Shown here: positions 1 to 12,249 of the stretch, piece by piece
Layout: every line of letters begins with the position of its first letter
How positions within the stretch are numbered: the first letter of the stretch is position 1
NCBI RefSeq assembly: GCF_905475345.1
Contig: NC_066588.1
Location: 10,785,973 to 10,849,972 of the forward strand
Direction of reading: 5' to 3'
From: Vespula vulgaris
Taxonomy: Eukaryota; Arthropoda; Insecta; Hymenoptera; Vespidae
DNA: 64,000 bases
Made by a program: the position numbers and the translations under genes
Notes under the pieces: generated by a model
What the model saw: only the letters and a program-made list of their open reading frames with translations
Database searches by the model: none
What the model was told of the DNA's origin: nothing

Positions 1-623
1 TATGTGTAGTATACACAAACGATCTACAACAAACGGTATTCACGAACGTAGTTAACGTCTATATTCTCGGCAGTGAGAATATAAACGACCATGGTGTCTC
101 GGAACGCGCACGTAAGCGCGTTGTGTGTGCCACGGCAATATAGTTCGATGCATTATAGTAGAAGTTGCAACCAACCTGGGAGGCCCTTCAGATAATACGA
201 AAATAGGAGCAAAGTGAGGATCGTCGGAGGAACAATGAACGAGTCTCCTCTACGTAAACATTTACACACCTATACACTTACAAACGTTCGTTCTATAGAA
301 GAAGTAGATTATTATTTTATTTTGCTCGAGAACAATGTTGTAAGTTCCGCAGGTTGGTAATATTTTTCTAAAAACCAGTTCGATGATGTATAATGATCAA
401 CAGTAAATAAAAAAGAAAAAAGGAAAAAAAAAGAATGACAAGGTTTTATACGTATAAAAGATAATATTTTAATTTATTGTAAACATTAAACGGTTTAAAT
501 ACGAAGTTAAATAATAAAATAAATTGTATAGAATTATAATAAGAAAGTAGTGCTTATAAATTATATGAGAATATATATTAATTAAATATGATTAATCTAA
601 TAAGATTACACACAACATAAAAG

Positions 624-661
<38 letters not shown>

Positions 662-1740
662 ATAAGTTAAATAACAATTATATATTATTTCTTATTCGAA
701 TAAAGGTAATATATTACAACATATGTACGTATATACATACTTATCTATTCTCATATAATTTACAAGCATCTACTATTTCTATTCTAATAGTATGCAATAC
801 ATTATATCATTTAATTATTTATTTATATCTAAACTCACTATTTAATACATCTGATTTACCGATCACTTTCATATCATTCACGTATTTAGATTAACACGTA
901 TTCTGTATTTTCACGCTTCATTCCAAATAAATACGATTACCTTTATATTTTGAATGATTTACGATGAAACGATTAGAAACTTCACCTAATCGAAAATCAT
1001 ATTGTTAGTTACTACTTCGATAAAGTCAACTCTGACTTTGAAGTTATTATATATGAAATAGGAGACACACAATATACCGTATCTATATATTATGTCCTTG
1101 TTTGTATGGGATCACGTAAATCGTATAATATTTGTTATCGAGAGTATTGTATAACTTCGGTTGAAGAAGAGGAGACAGAAAGGAACAGTGCCACGCATCG
1201 AAACCGCCGGCATTATTATCTTCGTCTACGAGAGGCGACGCAAAGTAGTAAAACTTCTCGCGCTTCGAATCACCTTTCGACGCCCACGCTACTACTACAG
1301 CATATAGTCACGACTCACGCACACATATACATATATATTCAACAAGAAGGTTTAACTCCTAAGAATCGTTAGTTTCTCGGAATGTCTAATCCACTAAATC
1401 ACCGGTCGAATTCATCCAACTATTTGCGCAACCGACGCCTTTCACGCGACTCGAATACGACGACGTAATAAGGTATAATCGATGCCAGTCAAACACGAGA
1501 TCGTAAAAATGTAACTTTTATCGATAACGCAGGTGTATCTTTTCATAGGCTACGATATAAAATGAAAATTACAAAAGTATCATCAAAACAAAATAAAGAA
1601 TGAAATGGACTTTTAAAAATAGTAACTTGAGACTTACTTAACTAAGTTTTTTAGTAGTTTAAATGTCGTTCGATGGGATGAAGTGGTATACTTGTAAAAA
1701 GTCGTGCCAGCTGTTAAATCATCGTTTGCAGGCTTTAACG

Positions 1741-1743
<3 letters not shown>

Positions 1744-1816
<73 letters not shown>

Positions 1817-1821
1817 CTTTC
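1744..1821. repeat. CT/CTTT microsatellite
   Basis: An unbroken CT dinucleotide run passes into CTTT tetramers. It creates long Ser-Leu or Arg-Glu open frames on the two strands that are not genes. Confidence 0.95.
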
Positions 1822-1944
1822 CTTCTCGAAGAAACGAGCAAGCGAGTACTTGCCATTTTATGGAGGTTCTTAGGGAGGTCGATTTGCGTGGGATTGGAAT
1901 GTTTGGGCACGATCGCGTTTTGCTAAAATCGTTGTACGTACAAC

Positions 1945-2019
1945 GTATGTATGTACATACATACATACATACATACATACATACATGCATGCATACATAC
2001 GTACGTACGTACGTATGTA
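1945..2019. repeat. ACAT/ACGT tetranucleotide microsatellite
   Basis: ACAT repeats change to ACGT near the right end. The array is flanked by inverted GTAC-rich sequence and could form a cruciform. Confidence 0.9.
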
Positions 2020-4372
2020 CGAATGTACATCTACACGCTTGTACACTACATCCCTCCGTATATCGCCGTTTCTCGGTCTGACGACATTTAACGATCTTCT
2101 CTCGATCCTCTCTGTTCCTCCACTTTGAAGTTACGATAACGTCGGAATCCATCGTCGAGAGAATTAGATTCGATCGAATACGAAATTTCGCAAGGATAAG
2201 AGTCGAACACGCAAAAGTGTAATTCGCATATAGTGAGTCATAAAAAAAGAAGAAAAAGAAAGGCAAAAAGATACAAAAAGCAAGAAGAAAAGAAACGAAA
2301 GATCGTAAAAATAAAATATAGTATCGGTTTTATTTTGCACGAAAATAAAAAAAAGAAGAAGAAAAGAATAAATAAATAAATAAATGAATAAATAAAATCT
2401 TTGTAAATCCATTTGCATTTACCATAGAAACTATATTTAATATTTAACTTTACGTTAAGACTCGGATAAGTGTCCGTCCAGCTTAATTGACTTGCAAATG
2501 AAGAGAAAGAAAAGAAAGTGATTTATCTTGAAAAGAGCTTGTATATGCAAAATAAATTCTTTTCTTTTTTCTTTTTTTTTCTCCCTCTTCACATCTCTTT
2601 CTTTCGAACATGTATCTATTTATATCGAGTTATAAAATTCTGACCGATAATTTGTATACACCCTGTATAAGCAAAGGATCGTGAATGGAGCGATAAAGAA
2701 AACGGCAACCGGCGAAACTTACGAGCGACTCGCGACAAACTCGCATCGTTCGCAAAGCTCTTAACGACGTCGGTGAACTTATAATGGAATTGTAAAACAG
2801 GTGGTAATTGGTAAGCGTCGAGATTAAAGGTAAGGAGGAGAGGGGCGAGAAACGAATAGGACTCTTAAATCGAACGAGAGAGTAACGATCGATCGATCGT
2901 TGTTAGATACATAATTAAACGAGCAATACGCTTTGTCGTTAACGTATGGATAAAAATCTTGAACTGGTTTGCACCGAGAAGGTGCACGTTAATATTGATA
3001 AGAAATTCAACGTACGAATATTTAAATCTATTTATATAAAAATGATATCTCGTTAGAAAAGATTCTGATAAATTATATTATACATACATCTCTTCGATGA
3101 TAATAATTCTCTCTAACGATTATGCAATCGTGTCTTTCACGGAAACTTGTTCACGATTGCGATCTAAGATTCTTTGTCTTTCTCTCTCTCTTTTTCTCGA
3201 TAATATTAATTCATTTAATGTGTTTAAGATTATGAAAAATACATATCTCTGTCGTAATTTTACGCACAATCGAAACTTATTTATTAAAAATAAAACTCAA
3301 TTTTCTTTGAAACGATTTAATCTAAGACATACATAACTTACCTTTTATTTTCTTATCTGAATAATTTATTAGACAATCAAACGACGAACTTATCAAAACG
3401 TCCTCATTTTTACGTATTTTCTAAAAAAAGGAACATTAGCATAAGAAATACCCGAAACTAATCTCTACAATTTTGAAAAGAAATACATAATACTATAACT
3501 TGATACAAACGACACAAAAAAATATCGTTGCCTCTTTGATAACATCTCATCAATTTTTTCTTAATATTCACTACATCTAATCTTTATATATATATTTTAT
3601 GTACACACACACACACACACATACAAAAGGTGTACGTTCATAGATTTTCGAGCAACTATCTTGCAACTGATTGAAATTATAAAAAAGTTCATAGAAAAAA
3701 TTTTTACGGACCTGAATTAGCTGATTATGTAAACTTTTTTCGCCTGACTGTTTCGTATTTCAAAGATCGATATAGTTCTTTTTTTTTCTTTTTTTTAAAT
3801 GGATATCCATTTCTTTTATTTTGCATATTCATATAGTAATTTACGATCAAAATCATACCTAGTCAAAAGATTGCTACTACGTATCGTTTATAAGATAATC
3901 AACGTCATAATAGATTCATATTGTATCGTAATTCTGTATAAATGTATTACGTCCATGTTGTACAAAAACGTTATTTACAAATCAAGCAGTCGAGTATTTG
4001 GATGAGTTTGAAGGTCAATGATCCTATATGACATAACCGATTTGAAAATATTATATAAATAGACGATCGTTTTTTAAATTGTTATATGGAAAATCCACTA
4101 ATTTAATACTTAAAAACATCGATTATCTCGTAAACGATGCATAGTACCAATTTTTTATTAAATATGATTTGAATTCCAAGCGATCGCTTCTATGCAATAT
4201 AAATATGCGAAAAAAAATTATAAACAATCTTAAAAAAAAAAAAAAGAAAATTTACACGCGTTTTGTAACTGATACAATGCTGTACAAATTTCACTTATTA
4301 AACTTTCTTCTACCATCAACCAATCGCGAGATATTTACTAGAGGACAACTATGGATGTACACCCTGTATACC

Positions 4373-4403
<31 letters not shown>

Positions 4404-4905
4404 ATAATAAAACAGAACAGTCGTATTAAATGTTGCCGATCATAGAACGAAATAAGGAGAAAAAGAAACAATAACAATAACAATAATAATAATAATAAAA
4501 ATAATCAAAAATTACAAAAACAGAAAACAAAGAGAAAGAGAGAGAGTGAGACTTAAGATCATAATAACGAATACAATGTATCGAGTAAATCGTTTCGAAA
4601 AGCTAAAGATGCATTCTCGTAGAGATGCATCTCGCACGTATGTTGTGGACAGGCGGACGAGAGAAGACAGTGGAGACAGCCGGTTACTAGGCAGACACGG
4701 GCCTCGCGTCGATGCAAATTTTCTCGACACCCGAGAGAGCATGGATCGGCCGCGTAGGCGAAGAGAAGACGTCCATCCTCTTTTCCTCTTCTCCCTGGAC
4801 CAGTCTCTCGAGTAAGCGTTTTGCATACATTCGTGTTAGTGCACCAACGACGTATCGCTTATGTGCACACTCGTAACGTTTGATACAAGCTACTCATTGG
4901 CCCTG

Positions 4906-4940
<35 letters not shown>

Positions 4941-5461
4941 TTCTATCTTTCTCTATCTCTCTTTCGCACACATGTACAAACGAATGAGCAAGTACAGGGT
5001 TCCATAGGAATCAAGCATGCAACTTTCCATATGGAGGAGTTTTAAAAGCTGCGCCTTCGTAGTGGGATAACCAGAGGCGCCTACACGCGTTCGACTTCGA
5101 ACTGACCGAACAGAAGTGCTACTCGATAAGATTGAAGATCGGCAAAGCCGAAGTCTACGAGTATTAGCTCGTCGTTTTAAAGAAATAATCACTATGCAAA
5201 GATATTTGATAAGAAAAAGAAGGAAATACTTCCTAATGTAATGCTATTCGTGTTTTGATATTCGTAAGATATTACGTACAAATTCTTACCCTTATATTTT
5301 ACATACAACATGGTTGTTTTTCTTTTTACCTTCTATTTTTCTCTTTTCTCTTCTCGTTGGATAAAATCATCGCGTGATATTCGCTAATTATGTATAATAT
5401 GTACAAAACAAAAATCGTATCCCTATGTATCGAATAACATTATAAAATGTCGTTATTAAAA

Positions 5462-5467
5462 TTTATT
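5462..5467 (-). terminator. Candidate poly(A) signal for TFIP11
   Basis: TTTATT on the plus strand reads AATAAA on the minus strand. It lies about 60 bp beyond the TFIP11 stop codon, a fitting place for the cleavage signal of a short 3'UTR. No transcript evidence is available. Confidence 0.45.
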
Positions 5468-5527
5468 CTTAAAATAAATTAAAATCGAAGTGTTAGATGA
5501 TAATTTCGTCCACCGTTAAACTTATTT

Positions 5528-8500
5528 CTAAAGTTCCGCCATATCGAGTAAGGCGTTCACATTCGTCGGCGTCCAATTGGCTCCATTATGATAAACAAAT
5601 ATCATTTTGCCGTCTATATACGCTTGGACATTACCCACTTTGTAAACTTGCTTCGCTTCCCTGTATTTATTTGGAATAGGCATGAAAAGGATACCTCGTT
5701 CTTCACACTTCCTTTGTATGAGATCTTTAAAGCCTAGATGAATTTGTGGTGCTGCTATTCTCACTGCTTCTGCCAACCTCTGCAAAAAAAGAAACAGCAA
5801 GATAGAATTCAGATTATCGGATTAAGGATATCGTTATTGAACTGGTTCAAGAATCGTTGAAAAAATAATTTCTACCTCCATCCTCGGTTGTACCACTGAT
5901 GACATCTGTGACATTATCGTCGGTTGATTCCTCTCCAAATTGTTCAAGTACGAAACTTGGTCCATAGCTCCTGGTTGATGACTCGGGGGTGCAGCCACGG
6001 CTCTATTTAACATATCGATCGCCTTCTTAAAATGTTCTGTAAAATAGAAAATGTTGAAATGTTTCCATAATGAGTATTCTTAACGAATCTGTCACATTAT
6101 AATGAATAACTACCTTTCACTAATGGTTCTGCCAATAACTTATCGCTCAACATTCCTTTCCATCCCATATACCAATTCATTACTTGATCGTAATTTGGAG
6201 AATGATTTAACCAAAAAGTCAAAACTTGTTCCCATTTAGGAAAGAAGAATTTATCGAGTAAATTCGCCATTATATGGGATGGTATTAGTTCTTTCCATTC
6301 TATCACCCAATTCCATTGATCCAAATGCTGTTGATGTGGATTTATAACAAACTCGGAAAGAGCTATTTGAAGTTTTGGTATAATATTTTTTACTAGAAAA
6401 GCTTCCATATCACCCTTAGCAAATACTTCTGCCCAAGGTTGTAACATTAATCTTGCTGATCTATCTGACGGATGCCAACCTCCCAAAGCAGAACCAAGTT
6501 TGCGTCTTATAATTGGATATATTAATGTGTCCAACCAATTACCTAAAAATTCATAAAAAATATCACACGATAGTAGTCGGTTGATTAAAATCAATACTAA
6601 ATGGAAAAGAGAACGATAATTATAATTTCTTTGTACTTACGCATTAATGGTAACCAAGGATGGATCCATGTATGTATTGGAACAGTATCTGTGAGTGGGT
6701 TCCATTCTTCTACCTCTAAAGTAAGTTTAGGAAGTATTAATAGATCCAAAATATTTTCAAAAATCCAACCAGGTAGCAATGGTATCCAGTGCTCTAATAG
6801 CTCTATTAACGAATCTGGTTGCCTGCATGTCCACTGTCTAATTTATAACAAATAATTTCCATATGAAAATTTCATAGATTTAATAACTTTTATTGTAAAA
6901 GAAAAAAAGAAATGAAATTATAATTTATGATAAAAGAAAAACTTACTGTACAGCTCCTCTGATAGAAGGCATCCATGCATTCCAAACAAGTTGGTCGTAA
7001 GGTTGTATCGTTCTTGTTTGAAGTGGACTTGTACCAGTCTCTAATATTTCTTTCCATTGTTCAAATAATTTTATAGGCTGCTTTGGTTGCATTAATGGAT
7101 TCCAAGAAAGTAAAGAATCTTTTATTTTTGGACCCACAAAACTAGTTGCTAAATCACCTAATTCATACATCTTGTATTCCTCATAATATTTATCTTGCAA
7201 ACTTTTAAATACATCAGCAGTATCTTGCAACGTTATATCACTTGTTTCATCCATTAATCTATCTACAACTGCTAGAACATTTTCTAAAGTATCAATGAGT
7301 TGTCCATGTTGATCTACAACCTTAGACAGATTTCTTTTCTCCGCTTCTAACGCTATTACTCTATCGCTCAAGTGTCTTGTTCTTCTATCATTCTGTATAA
7401 TATCTTGTTCACACATATCTACAAGCAAATTTAAATTATGCTGTAATTCTGGCAAAGAAAAATTAATTTTGTCCTTTTTATTCACACTTGGAATAGTTTC
7501 ATCGGGATATTGTTGGCCACTGGCTATTGCATGATAACCGCTTAAAATTCTTTGTTCTGGCCCTGTCATATCTATAACTTTCACTCTGCTCATTTCACTC
7601 GAAAGTGGAAGTTTTCTATTTGGTTTTAATTTTCCATCTTCTAGAACTTGATCAACACTCCGATATGAATATTTGACTTTTTTTTTATTATTAATACTAT
7701 CCCCTTTTCGCCATTGAGATACTTTAGACTTAGAATCCTTTGCATCCTCTGCTTCTTCTTTTCTTTTTTCAACCATTTTTGGTCCTTTCTCCGGGCCGTA
7801 CGCACCAATAGCACCTCTACCTTTTCTAAAGTGAGCTTCTACTGGTGCACTTATTCCTTGTAATTGCTTTCCCAATCCTTTGCCAGGTTCAAAACCCATC
7901 TGCATTTTAAATATTTTATTAGTTGCAATTAATTATTATATATAATGTATGTTATAGATTAATATTATTTATTCTAACCTGTAGTAACAGTTTAGCTCCA
8001 ATTCCTTTTGTATGTACTTCCCAGCTGCCTACTCCACTTTTCATGAATGAAGAAGTCACTTGATATCTCTTTTTACGTAATCCAGCAATATCTCCTTCTA
8101 CGTTCAATGAGAATGATGTACGTTGTTTGGAATTACTTGGTTTTTCATCCTCTGAACTATAAATATTAAGAAATTAATTATAAAATAGAAAAAAAATAGA
8201 TAAAAATAATTAATTGTTATAAAATATATTAATAATACCTTGAACTATTAAAATATCCCTCCCCATCTCTTTGAGACGTTCTTGTATCATCATCGTCATC
8301 GTCATCGTCATCATCATCTTTTTCTTTATCCTCTTTTTCTTCTGCTGGTTTACCAGATTGTTGAATACCTCCGGCAACAAAATTAACCGGAACTGTATAA
8401 TTCTTTGGACCTTTGTTATATGTTTTGAAAGAAGGTCGCGCAGAAAGTTCATCCTCTTCGCTATCATCTGCCCAGATACCTGCATAAATAACATAATATA

Positions 8501-8769
8501 TTAACATTTCGAATTTAAATAGAATGCGACTGTAGCCAAAATACACTATAGCTGTTTATAACCTCAACATGAAAAATGTTTCTTTGATATTAAAATAAAT
8601 AATATAGTCAAAATGTATTAATCGTTACACAAATATCAATTAACACTTCTTTAACATCCTTACCGAGCATCTGCTGTTTTTTAGAAAGTTTTCGTCTAGG
8701 ACGATTAATATTAAATTCATTTTCAAAATCATAGGAGATCTCGAAACTTTCTACTTCGTCTTCTGACAT
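5528..8769 (-). CDS. TFIP11: Tuftelin-interacting protein 11 / septin-interacting protein 1 (G-patch spliceosome factor)
   Basis: Eight coding exons on the minus strand: 8769-8664, 8479-8239, 8156-7979, 7899-6947, 6837-6641, 6542-6114, 6036-5876 and 5779-5528. All have GT-AG borders and join in frame to 838 aa, against about 837 in human TFIP11. The family acts in the nucleus with the DHX15/Prp43 helicase to disassemble the lariat spliceosome. Seen here: an acidic N-terminal region with 11 Asp in a row (exon 2); a G-patch at about residues 164-210, split by intron 3, with the core KGIGAKLLLQ then MGFEPGKGLGK; a coiled-coil-like middle; and the conserved GC-rich-sequence DNA-binding-factor-like region with NPLTDTVPIHTWIHPWLPLM and VINPHQQHLDQWNWVI. 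An alternative start at 8799 would add ten residues; 8769 (MSEDEVESFEI) is preferred for its acidic, family-like start. The gene is divergent from CC2D2A. Confidence 0.95.
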
Positions 8770-9106
8770 ATTTTCAAAGATAATTATCAATAAACTCACA
8801 CACGACTTTTAATAAATTCAAAATAAAAATTCCTTTTTATAGTAATATCAAGTTCATTAACACTCATTACACAAACGACATCAAAAGGACAATGTAAGTT
8901 CAATTCACGTAGTCAGGATACATAAGCAAAGCAACGTACACCTACTGTCGTAAATGCCATTACCGGAAATAACCTTTCTTAGATTAGATATCCATTTCCA
9001 ACAATATGTAGCATTAACACAGTGTTATCATGTGTTATCACAATGTGACAAATTATAATATTAATGTTAAATGATTATTTGTAAATAATCAAGTCTGAAG
9101 ATGATC

Positions 9107-9130
9107 TATATATATATATATATATGTAGG

Positions 9131-9175
<45 letters not shown>
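9107..9175. repeat. TA dinucleotide microsatellite
   Basis: Two TA runs (9107-9125 and 9137-9175) are separated by a short GTAGGTACATG interruption. They sit in the middle of the bidirectional intergenic region. Confidence 0.9.
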
Positions 9176-9178
<3 letters not shown>

Positions 9179-9669
9179 GTGACAAGAAAGCTATTATGAT
9201 TGGCTCGTTGCTTGTTTTGTCGATTAATATCATTGGCTTGTTACACGTACAAACATTTGGACACATTAATGCAGAGGAATGCACACGAAAAGTGTGCAAA
9301 TTCTTTATTGGATATGATTTCTCTACTCGATTGCCCCAATTCGAATATGTGTACTTATTTTTTCACCATTTTCAGAAATTATAATTCGGATGGATTAAAC
9401 ATGTATAAAAATTTTGCATTTTTAGACAAAACATAATAACACTGTCGTATAAAAAGTGGGGATAAGAGACAATTATATCATAAATGAACGTATAGAGAGA
9501 GAATTCCTTTGATAAATTAATGGTGATAAATATTCATCATGATGCGTACGAATTCTAGCAACCATAGCTTAAACTACAATTTTATTATATTTCTACGAGG
9601 AAATTTATCAATGATCTACTACGAGTTTATTATGTATCTATGTATAGCTCATCAATATACAAATTTCAC

Positions 9670-9683
9670 GTTGCTATGGAAAC
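9670..9683 (+). promoter_or_regulatory. RFX X-box upstream of CC2D2A
   Basis: GTTGCTATGGAAAC fits the X-box pattern RYYNYY-N(1-3)-RRNRAC with a 2-bp spacer. RFX factors bind this site to switch on ciliary genes in ciliated sensory neurons. It ends 75 bp before the CC2D2A ATG, a typical distance for invertebrate ciliary genes. The match is read from the sequence; binding is inferred. Confidence 0.75.
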
Positions 9684-9758
9684 ATGATTTTGTAAACAAA
9701 GTGGAATAGAAAGTGTCATGATTAGTGTCACATATAGAAAAATTAGTTTAATTGAAAT

Positions 9759-12249
9759 ATGAATTTTATGCAATGGAGATCGCATGATAGCGATAAGCAA
9801 GATCTTAGTCTTTGTTATGCTTATCCTGTAGTAAATAATGATCAACAGACAAACAGCGTTATAGTAAAAAATGGCAAAAGTCCTCGACAGAAAATTGATA
9901 AAACTTCCTTGACAGAGGATGGATTATATACTTCTGATAGTCCATTTACACGAAAAGTCACTAAACCTTATCTACTTAATAATACAAGTATGTTAGATCA
10001 TGAAATAGTACCAAAGTTTTCAGGAAAACTTGTAGAAATTGCGATACGTTGCGTGAATATTCATTCTAAGAATAATCAAAGCGATTCAAATGTTGAGATT
10101 ACTTCCGTTTCACTTTTATTTAGGAAAAAAGTTATATGCAAAACGAATAAACCGTTTAATAGAAAATTGCATAAATTATTACTTAGAAATTCAGAATGTT
10201 ACAATCTCTCGATACAAGTTTATTTGAAGGATGGCCAGTCTACTATTTTACCTTTACCATTGCCAAAACATTCTGTTAAAAATAATAATATCGAAATAGA
10301 ATTTGCTATAGCTGATAGCTCAGGAAGAATTCATTCAGGTACTGTCATGTGTACAATTTCTTTGATCTTACATGGTCAGAATCAAGAAGAGACAAGTACT
10401 ATGTATTTGCATAGATTAAGCAATGATCCAAATGATCCACAGAACGGTCTTTCTTTGCATAGACCTAAGAAAAAAGTATGCAATAAAGAAATAAAATATT
10501 TTCTACTAGAAGACCCTGCTTTATGTTTTGAAAATGTAGAAGAACATCTTATAGTTAAAAAAAAAGAGAAACAGCTACCAAAACCTCCAGATATAGCTGT
10601 AATAGAACAACCTGTTCTCTCTTTGTTGGACATATCTTTTAGAAATTTATTACAAGCTAGACGTCCATTAAGACCATCCTCTAGTACACATCGACATCAT
10701 CATACAATTGGAAAAGCTCTTCTTTCTATTACCATTTTACGTGGTGTTGAAATACCAATTAGAGAAGAATCTGCATTGGTTCAACCACTTTTAGAAGTAG
10801 AATGGGGTAGTATTATGCATGCTACACCCATTGCAGATGGTCCAGCACCTATATGGCATCAAACAATGCATTTTGAATTGCCAAGAAAAAGTGGAGAACA
10901 CGATGTAAAGTTACGTTTATATGATCAGCATCCTGTGTGGGGTCAACAGTGGTTAGGCGAAGCAAGAATCCCTCTTGAACATCATAGAAATTACCAAGAA
11001 TTAGAACGTTGGGTAACTCTATCACCTTTATGTAGTCCTACAATGTTATTTGGTTATGTACAAGCTAGTCCTGGTCATTCTCATACAAGAATTTATACAC
11101 TGATGAAATTAGAGTTACCTGGTAATGCTAAATTGGAAGAGGATAGTACGATTAATACGCTGCTAAAAAATATTCAACGTTGTCTTTTATCTCCATATAA
11201 AATAACGAATATACAAAGTCCAGAAGAAGCAGCCAGACTAACAATGCTATTACCAGAAGTACCTAATCATTATGGACCTTTAACGCCTCGTCAGGCTTTA
11301 AATGCAAATAAGGTCGATCATTATGGTCGTGCTGTTTTACTTGCATCTTTACTAGAAAGTTTTGGCTCGCAGACATACGTATTATTAGGTATTAACAATA
11401 AAATAATATTATTCATCAATTTTTCTTAATGAGATATTAGTTCGATACTTTGTAAACATTGCAGGTTCTTCTCAGACAAATAAGTGGGCAGCATTTGTTT
11501 TAAGCATAGAAGAAAATACAGGCACTGTGATTTGGGATCCTGAGACTAGCGATCATTATAATCCAGGTGATAGTCATTGTCCTTTAATGAAGGCTTCGCA
11601 TTTAGTTAATCATTCTGGTGTAAGTTGAAATAGTTGAAATAGTTTGTATTTTATTATTAATTGCACCAATCGTTTAGATTGCGTTTAATGCACAACGTTC
11701 TTATAGATATGGGAGAATTTACAAAAATCTATTTTACCGCATAATTTGAAATACGATGTGAAGACGAGCAAAGATTGGCGTCCGATTGGAGTTACCGTTT
11801 CTTCTACTACCGAACGTAGTGTTCAAGTTCTCGAATTGAACGTTTCCCAAGAAGAAGAAGAAACTCTTCGTGAATTGGCTATGCAAACGGAGCAACATCT
11901 ACGAGATAAATTTTCATATTGGCGTAGTACCGCCGAATTAACGACGATTTACAATCGTCACGCTATTGCCGTCCTACGAAATTACATTTCGAAGATCGAA
12001 GACAATAATTCGTCGAGGCAACCCGATAAGAAAGATTTGAAACAATTGTACAGAGCTTATTATACGCATGGTTTCATATTAAACTTGAGACAATCTACTC
12101 TGGAGGATTTAACGGAACGCTTAGCTTCTACGAAAACACAGAATATAACAGGTCCAGTAGAATTTGCCATAGCTTATCATATAAAACGTTACGTTGGAAA
12201 AACAAATTCGATTTGGTTAGCTGTCGCAGTTCTTAGAAGTCGTGATTAA
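9759..12249 (+). CDS. CC2D2A: CC2D2A-like protein (ciliary transition zone, C2 and transglutaminase-like domains)
   Basis: Three exons: 9759-11388, 11465-11619 and 11707-12249, with donors ggtatt, gtaagt and acceptors gcag, atag, keep the frame and give 775 aa. An in-frame TGA six bases before the ATG fixes the start unless a 5' exon is spliced in. CC2D2A is a core part of the MKS module at the base of cilia. Seen: a C2 domain at about residues 318-420 (ALLSITILRGVEIP, then PLLEVEWGS and DQHPVWGQQWLGEARI), followed by the family's C-terminal transglutaminase-like region (LLASLLESFGSQTYVLLG, then NTGTVIWDPETSDHY) and the end VEFAIAYHIKRYVGKTNSIW. Vertebrate CC2D2A is about 1,600 aa, so the long N-terminal coiled-coil part is missing or lies in exons I could not find. 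CEP76 shares the domain types, but the C-terminus matches CC2D2A better. Confidence 0.88.

Larger units (their letters stand above)
1..5461. other. Non-coding AT-rich flank with simple repeats; no gene supported
   Basis: No open frame here resembles a known protein or has convincing exon borders. The stretch is AT-rich and carries a TA run (626-659), a CT run passing into CTTT (1744-1821), an ACAT/ACGT run (1945-2019), a TG run (4379-4404) and a CT run (4917-4941). A somewhat GC-richer patch at about 4600-4830 is open in frames on both strands, but it looks like chance or untranslated sequence. It could be intergenic DNA, or an intron or UTR of a gene lying to the left. Confidence 0.5.
8770..9758. 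promoter_or_regulatory. Shared upstream region between TFIP11 and CC2D2A (head-to-head)
   Basis: The two start codons point away from each other across 989 bp. The region holds TA microsatellites (9107-9175) and an X-box close to CC2D2A. A 62-codon open frame at 9196-9384 begins with a hydrophobic stretch, but it is not supported as a gene. Transcription starts cannot be placed from sequence alone. Confidence 0.5.

Noticed and set aside
1106..1372. 88-codon open frame in the left flank
   Set aside because: No recognisable domain, no splice context, and a composition like the surrounding non-coding DNA.
4512..4826. Overlapping open frames on both strands (104 and 89 codons)
   Set aside because: Both are Arg/Ser-rich translations of a purine/pyrimidine-biased patch. 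Neither resembles a protein family.
9196..9384. Small open frame with a signal-peptide-like start between TFIP11 and CC2D2A
   Set aside because: The hydrophobic start is suggestive, but the rest is AT-rich chance sequence and no relative is known to me. It lies inside a promoter region.
9553..9570. Second possible X-box (TAGCAACCATAGC)
   Set aside because: Only a half-site matches; the other half does not fit the consensus.
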